Positions 13,438 to 21,775 of a DNA stretch of 64,000 bases are shown one piece after another (the first letter of the stretch is position 1; each line of letters opens with the position of its first letter). The stretch comes from Pistricoccus aurantiacus (GTDB taxonomy: Bacteria > Pseudomonadota > Gammaproteobacteria > Pseudomonadales > Halomonadaceae): assembly GCF_007954585.1 (NCBI RefSeq), contig NZ_CP042382.1, forward strand, positions 2,108,001-2,172,000, written 5' to 3'. Under the pieces are notes generated by a model. That model had not been told where the DNA came from, searched no databases, and saw nothing but the letters and a program-made list of their open reading frames with translations. A program made the translations under genes and the position numbers.

Positions 13438-14309
13438 TGAGTATCCTGATCGACAAGAATACCAAGGTCATCTGCCAAGGCTTCACCGGTGGCCAGGGCA
13501 CCTTCCATTCCGAGCAGGCCATCGATTATGGCACCCGGATGGTCGGCGGCGTCACCCCGGGCAAGGGCGGCCAGCAGCATCTGGGTCTGCCGGTGTTCAA
13601 CACCGTCAAGGAAGCGGTGGAGCAGACCGGCGCCGAGGCCAGCGTGATCTACGTGCCGGCGGCCTTCTGCAAGGATTCGATCCTCGAAGCCGCTAACGCG
13701 GGCATCAAGCTGATCGTGTGCATTACCGAAGGCATCCCGACCCTGGACATGCTCCAGGTCAAGGTCAAGTGCGATGAACTCGGCGTGCGGCTGATCGGCC
13801 CCAACTGCCCCGGGGTGATCACGCCCGGCGAAAGCAAGATCGGCATCATGCCCGGCCATATCCACCAGCCCGGCAGGGTCGGTATCGTGTCTCGCTCCGG
13901 TACCCTGACCTACGAGGCGGTCAAGCAGACCACGGATCACGGTTTCGGTCAGTCCTCCTGCGTGGGTATCGGCGGCGATCCGATTCCGGGCTCCACCTTC
14001 ATCGATATTCTTGCGGAGTTCGAGAAGGACCCGCAGACCGAAGCCATCGTCATGATCGGCGAGATCGGCGGCACCGCGGAAGAAGAAGCCGCCGCGTACA
14101 TCAAGGATCATGTTTCCAAGCCGGTGGTCGCTTATATCGCCGGGGTGACCGCGCCTCCCGGCAAGCGCATGGGCCATGCCGGCGCCATCATCGCCGGTGG
14201 CAAGGGCACCGCAGACGAGAAGTTCGCCGCCCTGGAAGCCGCGGGGGTCAAGACCGTGCGCTCCCTGGCGGAGATCGGCGACGGCCTGAAGGAAGTCACC
14301 GGCTGGTAA
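13437..14309 (+). CDS. sucD: Succinyl-CoA synthetase alpha subunit
   Basis: Alpha chain of succinyl-CoA ligase; binds CoA and carries the phosphohistidine. The 290-residue protein starts [21 protein letters not shown], the CoA-binding Rossmann segment, and has His247 in GHAGAII as the phosphorylated residue. The start overlaps the sucC stop by one base. A strong bidirectional terminator follows. Confidence 0.98.
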   Translation: MSILIDKNTKVICQGFTGGQGTFHSEQAIDYGTRMVGGVTPGKGGQQHLGLPVFNTVKEAVEQTGAEASVIYVPAAFCKDSILEAANAGIKLIVCITEGIPTLDMLQVKVKCDELGVRLIGPNCPGVITPGESKIGIMPGHIHQPGRVGIVSRSGTLTYEAVKQTTDHGFGQSSCVGIGGDPIPGSTFIDILAEFEKDPQTEAIVMIGEIGGTAEEEAAAYIKDHVSKPVVAYIAGVTAPPGKRMGHAGAIIAGGKGTADEKFAALEAAGVKTVRSLAEIGDGLKEVTGW

Positions 14310-14332
14310 GCGATATCACTGCGGATAAAAGC

Positions 14333-14359
14333 AAAAGGGCACCTTCGAGGTGCCCTTTT
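14333..14359 (+). terminator. Terminator between sucD and rnb (bidirectional)
   Basis: AAAAGGGCACCT-TCG-AGGTGCCCTTTT: a 12-base perfect stem flanked by A-run on one side and T-run on the other, so it can work in both directions between convergent sucD and rnb. Confidence 0.9.
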
Positions 14360-14385
14360 CCATATTGGCCGTTCTTTGTAGCTTG

Positions 14386-16326
14386 TCAGGGAGCGGGGCG
14401 GGCAACCAGGGAGCGGTTTTCTTCCCGGGCTTCCGTCAGCGCCACGCGAATCTCGTCCCCCAGCTTGAAGCGTTCCTCGCCTTCGATCTGGATGCGGCCT
14501 TCCTTGTCGTCGATCGCCACCTTGTCCCGATCGCTATGCAGGAAAGGGGCAGGGATGAAGGCGGTGGCGCCGTTGGCGGCGAGCCGTACCCGCATGCCGC
14601 CCCGGTTGATATTGATGATCTGCGCATCGAAGGCCTGCTGCTGGCCGGCGGCTTCGCCAAGAAAGCGCACGTAAAGCCAGTCCTTGACGTCTCGCTCCGC
14701 CATGCGATTAAGCCGGCGACGCTCGGTCAACTGCTCCGTGAGTGCCTGGCTGGCTTCCGCCGGCGCTTCCTCTCCCTTGAGCACCCGCTTGATCAGCCGA
14801 TGATTGACCATGTCGCCGTACTTGCGAATCGGCGAGGTCCAGGTGGCATAGGCCTCTAGCCCCAGACCGAAGTGGGGTCCCGGGCGCGCGGACATGCTGG
14901 TAAAGCCCTGGAAACGACGCAGCCGTGCATCAAGCCAGGCATCGTCGCGGCTTTCCAGCGCGCGCTTGAGTTCCTTGTAACGAGAAAGCTCCGTCAGCGC
15001 TTCGCGCTCCACGGCGATATCCTGGCCGGCCAGAAATTCCTGGGCGGCCTCGGCTTTTTCCGGCTCGAAGGCGCGATGCACGTTGAAGATGCCGTGACCG
15101 ATTCTTGATGCCAACAGGTCCGCGCAGCAGGCGTTGGCGGCGATCATGGCTTCCTCGATCATGCGATTGGCCAGGCGGCGCTCCTCGACATGGATATCCA
15201 GCACGTTGCCGGCATCGTCCAGTTCAAATACGTAGTCCGGACGATCCTTGAAGGTCAGCGCATGTGCCGCGCGCCAGGCGCTGCGTGCCTCGGTCAGTGC
15301 CGCCAGGGCCTTGAGCTGCTCGCCGATCTCGTCTTCGGGCGACCAGTCACCCTTGCCCTCCAGCCAATCCGATACTGGGTCGTAAACGAGCTGCGCCTGA
15401 GAGCGAATCCAGGCCGGGAAGAAGCGGTAATCCCCAAGGCTGCCATCGACGCCGATATCGAGGCTGCAGGCCAGCACCGGCCGGGTTTCGCCTTCCTTCA
15501 GCGAGCACAGGTCATCCGCGAGAATTTCCGGCAGCATGGTGACGTTCTGGCCAGGAAGGTAGACGGTGAAGGCGCGGGTGCGGGCTTCCAGGTCCGCCGC
15601 GTGATTTTCCTCCACATAGGCGGTAGGGTCGGCAATGGCCACGGTCAGGCGCCAGCCGCCGCCATCCAGTGCCTCGACCCGCAGGGCGTCGTCCATGTCT
15701 CGGGTCTTTTCGCCGTCGATGGTGAAGAAGGGTGCCTGGGTCAGGTCTTCCCGCTCGAGCCCTTCCTCGCGCAGGGGCCAGTCGTCTCCCGCTACCGGCG
15801 ACGCCTGCTCCAGCGCATGACGGGCCAGGGTCACCCGCCAAGGCACTGCCGGGTCGTTGCCCTTGGCCACCAGTTCGTCGATCTGACTGAAGAAGGCGCG
15901 ATCTTCCGGTTTCAGCGGATGACGTACGAGACGCGCGACCACCCAGTCGCCGTCGTCGATGCTGTTCTCGTCGAGGCTGCGCTTGATGCGCGCCTTGAGC
16001 ACGCTCTTGATCGAAGGATGATCCGGCACTACCGCCAGACGCCCGTCGCGCTTCTGAACTCGGGCAATAAAACGATCCAGGCCAGCCTCGAGCAGCTTTT
16101 CCGGCTCGACGGACTTCTTGTCGCCTTCCTCCTTGAGGATCGCTTCGATACGATCGCCATGCAGCACCAGCTTCATGGCCGGCGGCGGGACGAAATAGGA
16201 TTCCCCGTTATCGGTTTCCAGGAAACCGAAACCTTTGTCGGTGGCCTTGACGGTTCCTTCGACGCGAGGAGTGGTTTCACGAATCTGTTGCTTGAGTTGG
16301 GCAAGCAAGGCGTTGTTTTGCAGCAT
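14386..16326 (-). CDS. rnb: Exoribonuclease II
   Basis: 3'-to-5' processive single-strand RNA hydrolysis in mRNA decay. The 646-residue product matches E. coli RNase II in size and start (MLQNNALLAQLKQQI; E. coli begins MFQDNPLLAQLKQQL). It has an N-terminal cold-shock domain with KGFGFLE, a large RNB domain with the Asp cluster DGEKTRDMDD near residue 205, and a C-terminal S1 domain. The S1-like tail and the lack of long basic extension favour RNase II over RNase R. I chose ATG 16326 over the upstream frame start at 16356 because of the family N terminus. Monocistronic; convergent with sucD. Confidence 0.93.
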   Translation of the reverse strand: MLQNNALLAQLKQQIRETTPRVEGTVKATDKGFGFLETDNGESYFVPPPAMKLVLHGDRIEAILKEEGDKKSVEPEKLLEAGLDRFIARVQKRDGRLAVVPDHPSIKSVLKARIKRSLDENSIDDGDWVVARLVRHPLKPEDRAFFSQIDELVAKGNDPAVPWRVTLARHALEQASPVAGDDWPLREEGLEREDLTQAPFFTIDGEKTRDMDDALRVEALDGGGWRLTVAIADPTAYVEENHAADLEARTRAFTVYLPGQNVTMLPEILADDLCSLKEGETRPVLACSLDIGVDGSLGDYRFFPAWIRSQAQLVYDPVSDWLEGKGDWSPEDEIGEQLKALAALTEARSAWRAAHALTFKDRPDYVFELDDAGNVLDIHVEERRLANRMIEEAMIAANACCADLLASRIGHGIFNVHRAFEPEKAEAAQEFLAGQDIAVEREALTELSRYKELKRALESRDDAWLDARLRRFQGFTSMSARPGPHFGLGLEAYATWTSPIRKYGDMVNHRLIKRVLKGEEAPAEASQALTEQLTERRRLNRMAERDVKDWLYVRFLGEAAGQQQAFDAQIININRGGMRVRLAANGATAFIPAPFLHSDRDKVAIDDKEGRIQIEGEERFKLGDEIRVALTEAREENRSLVARPAP

Positions 16327-16506
16327 CGGACACTTTCGATTGGCGGGTATAGGCATGTCACTATACGGATTCTCGCCGTCGCCGCCAATGTGGCGTGATG
16401 GCCCTGGTGGTATGAGCGGCGTATTCTATGCCGATGCCGAATAGGCCATCATGGCATTATATGTGGCTTTTTTAATGGACTTATTCAAAAGACAAGGAGT
16501 GTCGAG

Positions 16507-17610
16507 ATGTCAGGATCCGAAAATCATCACTTGAGCAGCTATGCGCGTCGGGTCTGGGTAACGGTAGGCATCGTGGTAATCACGATGCTGCTTCTTTTGA
16601 CGCTATGGTTCAGCCTTAACGTACTGCTGATGGTTTTCGCCGGCCTGCTGGTGACGCTGTTCTTTTCGATACCCACCAACTATCTGCATGAACACAGCCC
16701 CCTGTCTCGCGGGCTTTCGCTGCTGGTGGTCATGCTGGTGTTCTTGGCTCTACTGGCCGGCTTCCTGCTGAATTTTGCCCTAGGGATGAATCAGGAGTTT
16801 GAGCGACTTCTAGATATTCTTCCGGACTCCTGGTCGAGTCTTGAAGACGCCATACGCCAATATCCCTTGGGTCAGGAGGCCATCGAGCGTTTCGGACAGT
16901 TTTCCGATAAGTTTTCGATGCCTAGCGATAAGATTGAAAGCTGGTCGTCTCAATTGACGACGGTCTTCTCCTCGACCCTTGGCGCCTTTCTCAACGTGTT
17001 CGCGGTAGTGCTGATCGGTCTATTCGTGCTGATTGAGCCGGATAGCTATAAAAGAGGGGTAGTAGCGCTCGTCACTCCCCGCCAGCGGGACGAGGCGCGG
17101 GATTTTCTGGATTTGACCTATCACAAGCTGTCCTGGTGGCTGCTCGGTCGCCTGATCTCGATGAGCGTGATCGGGATACTTTTTGGTCTGGGGCTATGGG
17201 GACTTGGCGTGCCCATGGCGCTTTCCCTGGGGATTCTGGCAGGACTCCTGTCCTTTATTCCTTATCTGGGACCGGTGCTGGCGGCGATACCGGCGCTTCT
17301 GGTGGGTTTTACCCAGGACGCGACCACCATGCTTTACGTGAGCTTTCTTTATCTGGCCATTCAGTTTCTGGAAAGCAACGTCGTGACGCCTCTGGTGCAG
17401 CGTAAAGCCGTCAGCATTCCTCCGGCCTTGTTGCTGATCGTGCAGCTATGGCTGGGCGTTTACGCGGGCCTTCTTGGCCTCTTGCTGGCGGAGCCGCTGA
17501 TCGTCCTGAGCATGTTGAGCGTGCAGCGTTTCTACGTGAAAGGCTGGCTCGAGGACAAGAGCGCGGATCGCGCCGACCGGGAAATCTTGCAGGAGCGGGA
17601 AGAAGGTTAA
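16507..17610 (+). CDS. AI-2E family permease (PerM-like)
   Basis: Polytopic inner-membrane protein of 367 residues with about seven or eight hydrophobic segments. The long soluble loop after the first helices and the C-terminal segment LSFIPYLGPVLAAIPALLVG (the PxLGP-type signature) place it in the AI-2E transporter superfamily, whose members include YdiK, PerM and a Halobacillus-type Na+/H+ antiporter; the substrate cannot be told from sequence. AAGGAG (16494-16499) precedes the ATG. Its stop overlaps the stop of convergent lutC by four bases. Confidence 0.85.
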   Translation: MSGSENHHLSSYARRVWVTVGIVVITMLLLLTLWFSLNVLLMVFAGLLVTLFFSIPTNYLHEHSPLSRGLSLLVVMLVFLALLAGFLLNFALGMNQEFERLLDILPDSWSSLEDAIRQYPLGQEAIERFGQFSDKFSMPSDKIESWSSQLTTVFSSTLGAFLNVFAVVLIGLFVLIEPDSYKRGVVALVTPRQRDEARDFLDLTYHKLSWWLLGRLISMSVIGILFGLGLWGLGVPMALSLGILAGLLSFIPYLGPVLAAIPALLVGFTQDATTMLYVSFLYLAIQFLESNVVTPLVQRKAVSIPPALLLIVQLWLGVYAGLLGLLLAEPLIVLSMLSVQRFYVKGWLEDKSADRADREILQEREEG

Positions 17611-18260
17611 TTCTTGACCAATACGATTAGCTCCTTCGGCCCGTGAACGCCGTAGGCCAGGGTCTGTTCGATATCCGCGGTCTTGCTGGGGCCGGAAATC
17701 AGCAGGGCATTGGTGGGCATGTTCTTGCTCCAGCCCAGGTTGACCATTAACTCATAAAAGGTGTCTTCGATGCGATTCGCCTCCAGCACAGCGATATGAA
17801 CCGGCGGTACCAAACTCAGCAGCCGAGGTTCGTCTTCCGTGGGCCACAGCCAGAGGCTGCCGGTCTCGGCGATAGCGCCACCGGTGGAAGTCAGGCCCGC
17901 ATCGACGTTTTCGAACTGCTCTCGCTGCCAGTCCTCGATGGGGCGGTCCACGTCCACCAGGGTAATATCGGCTGTCGCCAGGGCCTGGCGCGCCTCTTGA
18001 GCGATCGGGTGAGTCTTGCCCAGGGCAAGGCGTCGAATGGATTTCGTCTTCAGCAGTTCGATCAGTGACTGCGTCCAGTTCTCGCGAGAGACATGCTGCA
18101 CCTCGCCATGTACCGAGGTGATCAGGCGTTCGAAGCGTGCCAGGCGCTCTTCCTGGCTCCAGCCGCGGCCGGTCATCACGCCGAAGTCGCTTTTCGGCGC
18201 CTGCAGGGGACCGTCTTCGCGCTGACGCAGACGTCTTAGGATATTGTCTCGAGCGCTCAT
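17607..18260 (-). CDS. lutC: Lactate utilization protein C (LUD domain)
   Basis: Third part of the LutABC L-lactate dehydrogenase complex, which oxidises L-lactate to pyruvate. The 217-residue LUD-domain protein contains the AETGSLWL and LVPPVHIAVL segments shared with the LUD region of LutB. The ATG at 18260 overlaps the lutB stop by four bases (ATGA), so translation is coupled. A longer frame upstream is only a shadow of lutB. It ends in a four-base overlap with the convergent permease gene. Confidence 0.92.
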   Translation of the reverse strand: MSARDNILRRLRQREDGPLQAPKSDFGVMTGRGWSQEERLARFERLITSVHGEVQHVSRENWTQSLIELLKTKSIRRLALGKTHPIAQEARQALATADITLVDVDRPIEDWQREQFENVDAGLTSTGGAIAETGSLWLWPTEDEPRLLSLVPPVHIAVLEANRIEDTFYELMVNLGWSKNMPTNALLISGPSKTADIEQTLAYGVHGPKELIVLVKN

Positions 18261-19681
18261 GAATTCGTCTCCCGGCGGTGGCGCTTGATCAAAGCGTGAA
18301 GCGTGGTCCTGGCGGGTTTGGGGGCGGTGCGATGCTCGGTCCAGACGCCTAGTTTGCTTGGAGTAAGCGCGCGCAGCTTGCCGGCAATCACGGTGCCGCT
18401 GCGCCAGGCCCTGGGGTGAGTGGCGAGCCACTGCCAGCCTTTCCAGGCGGCGACTTCCGTTCGGTTGCGCTTGACCCCGGCACCGGGCACGTTGCCGCGG
18501 CCTTCGCCCACTGCTTCCTGTCGCAGCCGCACCAGCAGATCCGGAATCGGAATCTTCACCGGGCAGACTTCGCCGCAGGCGCCGCACAGGCTCGAAGCGC
18601 TGGGTAACTCCTTGGTGGCTTCCAGACCCATCAGGTGCGGCATCAGGATGCTGCCGATGGGGCCAGGGTAGGTGGTGCCGTAGCTGTGGCCACCGACTCG
18701 GGTGTAAACCGGGCAGTGGTTCATGCAGGCGCCGCAGCGGATGCAACGCAGGGTGTCGAGCAGCTCATTGTCCTGATAGATCCGCGAGCGGCCGTTGTCC
18801 ACCAGTACCAGATGCACTTCCCGAGGGCCGTCATGCTCGTTCGGCTTGCGCGGTCCGCCGATCATGTTGAAGTAGGTGGTGACGTTCTGGCCGGTGGCGG
18901 AGCGGGAGAGCAGGGCGTAGAGCGGCGGCACGTCCCGCAGATGCTCGACCACCTTCTCGATGCCGGTCACCGCAATATGCACCGTCGGCACCGTGGTGGT
19001 CATGCGCCCGTTGCCCTCGTTTTCCACCAGGCAGAGGGTGCCGGTTTCCGCCACGGCGAAGTTGACCCCGGAGATGCCCACGTCCGCCGCCATGAAGCGC
19101 TCGCGCATCTGGGCTCGGGCCGCGGCGGTCATGAAGTCCACGTCTCGGCTGCGCTCCAGCCCCGTCTTGTCATGCAGGATGGTGGAAATTTCATCCGTGT
19201 TGAGATGAATCGCCGGCATGATGATATGTGAGGGCGTCTGCTCGTTAAGCTGCACCAGGTATTCGCCGAGATCCGACTCCAGCGCCTTGATACCTGCTTT
19301 TTCCAGATAGGCGTTGAGGTGCATCTCCTCGGAAACCATCGACTTGCCCTTGACCACCTGCTTGGCGCCGTGCTCTTGGCATAGCTTGGCGATCAATCGG
19401 CAAGCCTCATCGCCGTCTTCCGCCCAATGCACTTGAATACCATTGGCCTGGCAGTTGGTCTCCAGGGTTTCCAGCAGATCCGGCAGCCGGGCAAGAGCGC
19501 GCAGGCGAATATTGGCCCCCAACTCGCGTAGCGTTTCCAGATCCCACTCCGCGAAGGCTTCCCGGCGCTTGTCCATCAGGCCGCCCATCGCCTTGCGGAA
19601 GTTGGCGCGAATCTGTGGATTGCCCAGGGCGTCGTGAGCCTGGCGGTGGAAGGCTTGGGGGGTGTATTCTTGCACGCTCAT
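18257..19681 (-). CDS. lutB: Lactate utilization iron-sulfur protein B
   Basis: Iron-sulfur and LUD subunit of the LutABC L-lactate oxidation complex. The 474-residue protein has an N-terminal LUD domain with FAVAETGTLCLVENEGNGR around 210-230, then two ferredoxin-like cysteine sets, CIRCGACMNHCP near 312 and CGACGEVCPVKIP near 365. The ATG at 19681 overlaps the lutA stop by four bases and has GGAG nine bases upstream; a GTG five codons earlier is less likely. Middle gene of lutABC. Confidence 0.95.
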   Translation of the reverse strand: MSVQEYTPQAFHRQAHDALGNPQIRANFRKAMGGLMDKRREAFAEWDLETLRELGANIRLRALARLPDLLETLETNCQANGIQVHWAEDGDEACRLIAKLCQEHGAKQVVKGKSMVSEEMHLNAYLEKAGIKALESDLGEYLVQLNEQTPSHIIMPAIHLNTDEISTILHDKTGLERSRDVDFMTAAARAQMRERFMAADVGISGVNFAVAETGTLCLVENEGNGRMTTTVPTVHIAVTGIEKVVEHLRDVPPLYALLSRSATGQNVTTYFNMIGGPRKPNEHDGPREVHLVLVDNGRSRIYQDNELLDTLRCIRCGACMNHCPVYTRVGGHSYGTTYPGPIGSILMPHLMGLEATKELPSASSLCGACGEVCPVKIPIPDLLVRLRQEAVGEGRGNVPGAGVKRNRTEVAAWKGWQWLATHPRAWRSGTVIAGKLRALTPSKLGVWTEHRTAPKPARTTLHALIKRHRRETNS

Positions 19682-20433
19682 GAGGTGCGTCTCCACAGAT
19701 AGCTGGCGATGTGCTCGCCCTTTAGTGAAGCATTTCGATAGTCGAGCCGCCCGGCGATATTCATCAGACAGCCGCAGTCCGAAGTAACGAAATGCTCGGC
19801 GCCGGCTGCCTCGAGCGCCTGGGACTTATCTTCCACCATGGCCGCGGAGACTTCCGGATGGCGCACCGCGAAGGTGCCGCCGAAGCCGCAACACTCGCTG
19901 GCGCGTTCCTGCTCCACCAACGTCACCTGACCCAGCTTCTTCAACAGTGCGGGGCCGGTGTCCGCCAGCCCTAGCTCCCGCCGTGCGCTGCAGGAGGTAT
20001 GCATTGCCACCCGTTCCGGCTCGCCGCGATCACTGAGGGTTACCTGGCAGACATGCACCAGAAACTCGGTCAATTCGAAGACCCTCTCCGCCACTTCCTT
20101 GGCGCGTTGCTCGTCAGGCGTACCGGCAAAGAGCTGCGGATAGTGCACCCGCATCATGCCGCCGCAGGAGCCAGAGGGCACCACGATCGGCCAGGACTCG
20201 GGGAACAGGTCAAGCTGGCTCCTGGCGACCTGGCGCGCTTCTTGCTGATAACCCGAGGTATAGGCGGGCTGGCCGCAGCAGGTCTGATCCTCAGGAAAGA
20301 GCACCTCGATGCCCTCCCGTTCCAGCAGGCGCAGGCTGTCGAGCCCGGCCTGAGGGTACAGCAATTCCGTTAAACAGGTGCCGTAGAGATATACCTTCTC
20401 GGGCTTGGGCGGGTAGTGCTTGAGCGGAGGCAT
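19678..20433 (-). CDS. lutA: Lactate utilization protein A (CCG-domain subunit)
   Basis: Subunit of LutABC with two cysteine-rich CCG domains, as in heterodisulfide-reductase-type proteins. The 251-residue protein shows GTCLTELLYP and CCGQPAYTSG in the first half and CCGFGGTFAVRHPE in the second. ATG 20433 follows AAGGAA; the longer frame to 20523 would run across the operator. First gene of lutABC; the operon's promoter region holds a PdhR-type palindrome 66 bases upstream. Confidence 0.95.
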   Translation of the reverse strand: MPPLKHYPPKPEKVYLYGTCLTELLYPQAGLDSLRLLEREGIEVLFPEDQTCCGQPAYTSGYQQEARQVARSQLDLFPESWPIVVPSGSCGGMMRVHYPQLFAGTPDEQRAKEVAERVFELTEFLVHVCQVTLSDRGEPERVAMHTSCSARRELGLADTGPALLKKLGQVTLVEQERASECCGFGGTFAVRHPEVSAAMVEDKSQALEAAGAEHFVTSDCGCLMNIAGRLDYRNASLKGEHIASYLWRRTS

Positions 20434-20498
20434 AAGGTTCCTTGCCGATTGGGCAGGTCGAGAAGAACGAAGACAGGTTAAAGGCATTCTGGCAAAAT

Positions 20499-20513
20499 AT
20501 TGGTAAAACCAAT
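20499..20513. promoter_or_regulatory. PdhR-type operator upstream of lutABC
   Basis: ATTGGT-AAA-ACCAAT, a perfect 6-3-6 palindrome matching the E. coli PdhR site AATTGGTnnnACCAATT. It lies between lutA and the divergent PdhR-like regulator gene. The same 20 bases (TATTGGT...TTTAC) recur upstream of lldP. Confidence 0.85.
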
Positions 20514-20627
20514 TTACAACCAAGTCGAGAAAATCTTAGAGTCTTGTTTACCCAAGTGTCAAACCGCTTTCCCGGCTCTTTGACCTATGGATAAGACTTC
20601 GACTTGTTGAAGAGCGAGAAACGCCCC

Positions 20628-21425
20628 ATGGTTTATCAGAAGCTTCGCCAGCCGCGCATTGCCGACGTGATCACCGAACGCCTCGAGGCAATGATTCTCG
20701 AAGGCAGTCTGGCGCCGGGGCATCGTCTGCCGCCGGAACGTGAGCTGGCGGAGCGCTTCGGGGTGTCGCGACCTTCCTTGCGGGAAGCGATACAGCAGCT
20801 GTCGGCCAGAGGGCTTTTATACAGCCGTCAGGGTGGCGGCACCTATGTCAGCCAGGAACTCGCCGGCGGCTACGGCGATCCGCTGCTGGAAATGTTTTCC
20901 CGCCATGATGAGTTTCACCTGGATCTGCTGGAGTTTCGCGACGCCCTGGAGGGCATTTCCGCCTACTACGCGGCCCTGAGGGCCACCCCGGCGGACAAGG
21001 AGCTGTTGATCCGGCGGTTCGAGGAACTTCGCGCCAGCTATGCGGAATCGAGTCCAGAGGACGATCCGCTGCGGGAGGCCAAAGCGGATGCCACCTTCCA
21101 TCTGGCCATTGCCGAAGCTGGGCATAACGTGCTGCTGCTGCACACCATACGTGGCATCTTTCAACTGCTGGAAAAAAGCATCGTTGCCCACCTGGCGCAT
21201 CTGTTCGAGAAGCCTGGCGCTCGGGATCTCTTGATGACCCAGCACCGGGCCATGCTCGATGCCATTCTCGAAGGTCGCCCGGAAGACGCGCGATCCTGCG
21301 CCCACCGGCATCTCGCCTACGTGGAAAAGGGGTTGCTCGAACTCAAGCGCGCCGAGAATCGTGCCCAGCGGGCCCAGCGTAGAGTTCGCGCCTTGCCCAA
21401 GCGTAAGAATCCGCTGGATCAGTGA
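20628..21425 (+). CDS. PdhR/LldR-like GntR-family regulator
   Basis: FadR-subfamily GntR repressor of 265 residues: winged helix at about 8-75 (ILEGSLAPGHRLPPERELA, then FGVSRPSLREAIQQL and RQGGGTYV) and a C-terminal FCD ligand domain with the metal-ligand histidines expected of the family. It is closest, from memory, to E. coli PdhR (MAYSKIRQPKLSDVI.., DPLLE/DPLVE, AYYAALR), more than to LldR. The ligand is therefore probably pyruvate, though lactate is possible. I prefer ATG 20628; a TTG eight codons upstream is possible. It sits between lutABC and lldP-glcDEF, with PdhR-type palindromes upstream of both. Confidence 0.88.
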   Translation: MVYQKLRQPRIADVITERLEAMILEGSLAPGHRLPPERELAERFGVSRPSLREAIQQLSARGLLYSRQGGGTYVSQELAGGYGDPLLEMFSRHDEFHLDLLEFRDALEGISAYYAALRATPADKELLIRRFEELRASYAESSPEDDPLREAKADATFHLAIAEAGHNVLLLHTIRGIFQLLEKSIVAHLAHLFEKPGARDLLMTQHRAMLDAILEGRPEDARSCAHRHLAYVEKGLLELKRAENRAQRAQRRVRALPKRKNPLDQ

Positions 21426-21562
21426 TTTCGACACCGAAGATCGTCGTACATTAGTCGAATAAGTTGACCACTGAACAGCGCCCGCTCAGAACGCAAACCG
21501 CTGCCAACAGCGCTAATCCCTTGATCGAAAACTTGTATTAACCAATAAGCCAAATAGCGACT

Positions 21563-21577
21563 ATTGGTAAAACCAAT
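21563..21577. promoter_or_regulatory. PdhR-type operator upstream of lldP-glcDEF
   Basis: ATTGGT-AAA-ACCAAT, identical to the site upstream of lutA and sharing flanking bases. It is 199 bases before the lldP start, so it more likely overlaps the promoter than the ribosome site. Confidence 0.85.
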
Positions 21578-21699
21578 TTACTTTAGGTGGCTAAGCGCTG
21601 TTTTTCTGATTAACTTTTCCAAGCGCCTATTCAATCAACGCAATGGTGCTCTAACGATACCTTGTGCTTTGCCACCGAACTGTCTTGCTAACTATCGGC

Positions 21700-21714
21700 T
21701 TTGATAAAACCAGT
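21700..21714. promoter_or_regulatory. Degenerate PdhR-type half-site
   Basis: TTTGAT-AAA-ACCAGT differs from the perfect site at three positions but keeps the spacing and right half. It runs into the 16-base repeats. Possible auxiliary operator; weak evidence. Confidence 0.35.
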
Positions 21715-21759
21715 TTTGACAACAACAAGTTTTGACAACATCAAGTTTTGACAACAACA
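21712..21759 (+). repeat. 16-base tandem repeat in the lldP leader
   Basis: AGTTTTGACAACAACA (21712), AGTTTTGACAACATCA (21728) and AGTTTTGACAACAACA (21744): three copies with a 16-base period, one base different in the middle unit. The array ends two bases before AGGAG of lldP, so it lies in the 5' untranslated region. TTTTGACA also resembles repeated -35 boxes. Confidence 0.9.
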
Positions 21760-21775
21760 ACAGGAGCTGTCGCTA

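Larger units (their letters stand above)
21426..21775. other. 350-base leader region of lldP
   Basis: No gene. It contains a perfect PdhR-type operator at 21563-21577, a degenerate copy at 21700-21714 and a threefold 16-base tandem repeat ending just before the lldP ribosome site. The leader is AT-rich. A -35-like TTGATC near 21523 has no convincing -10 partner. Confidence 0.7.
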
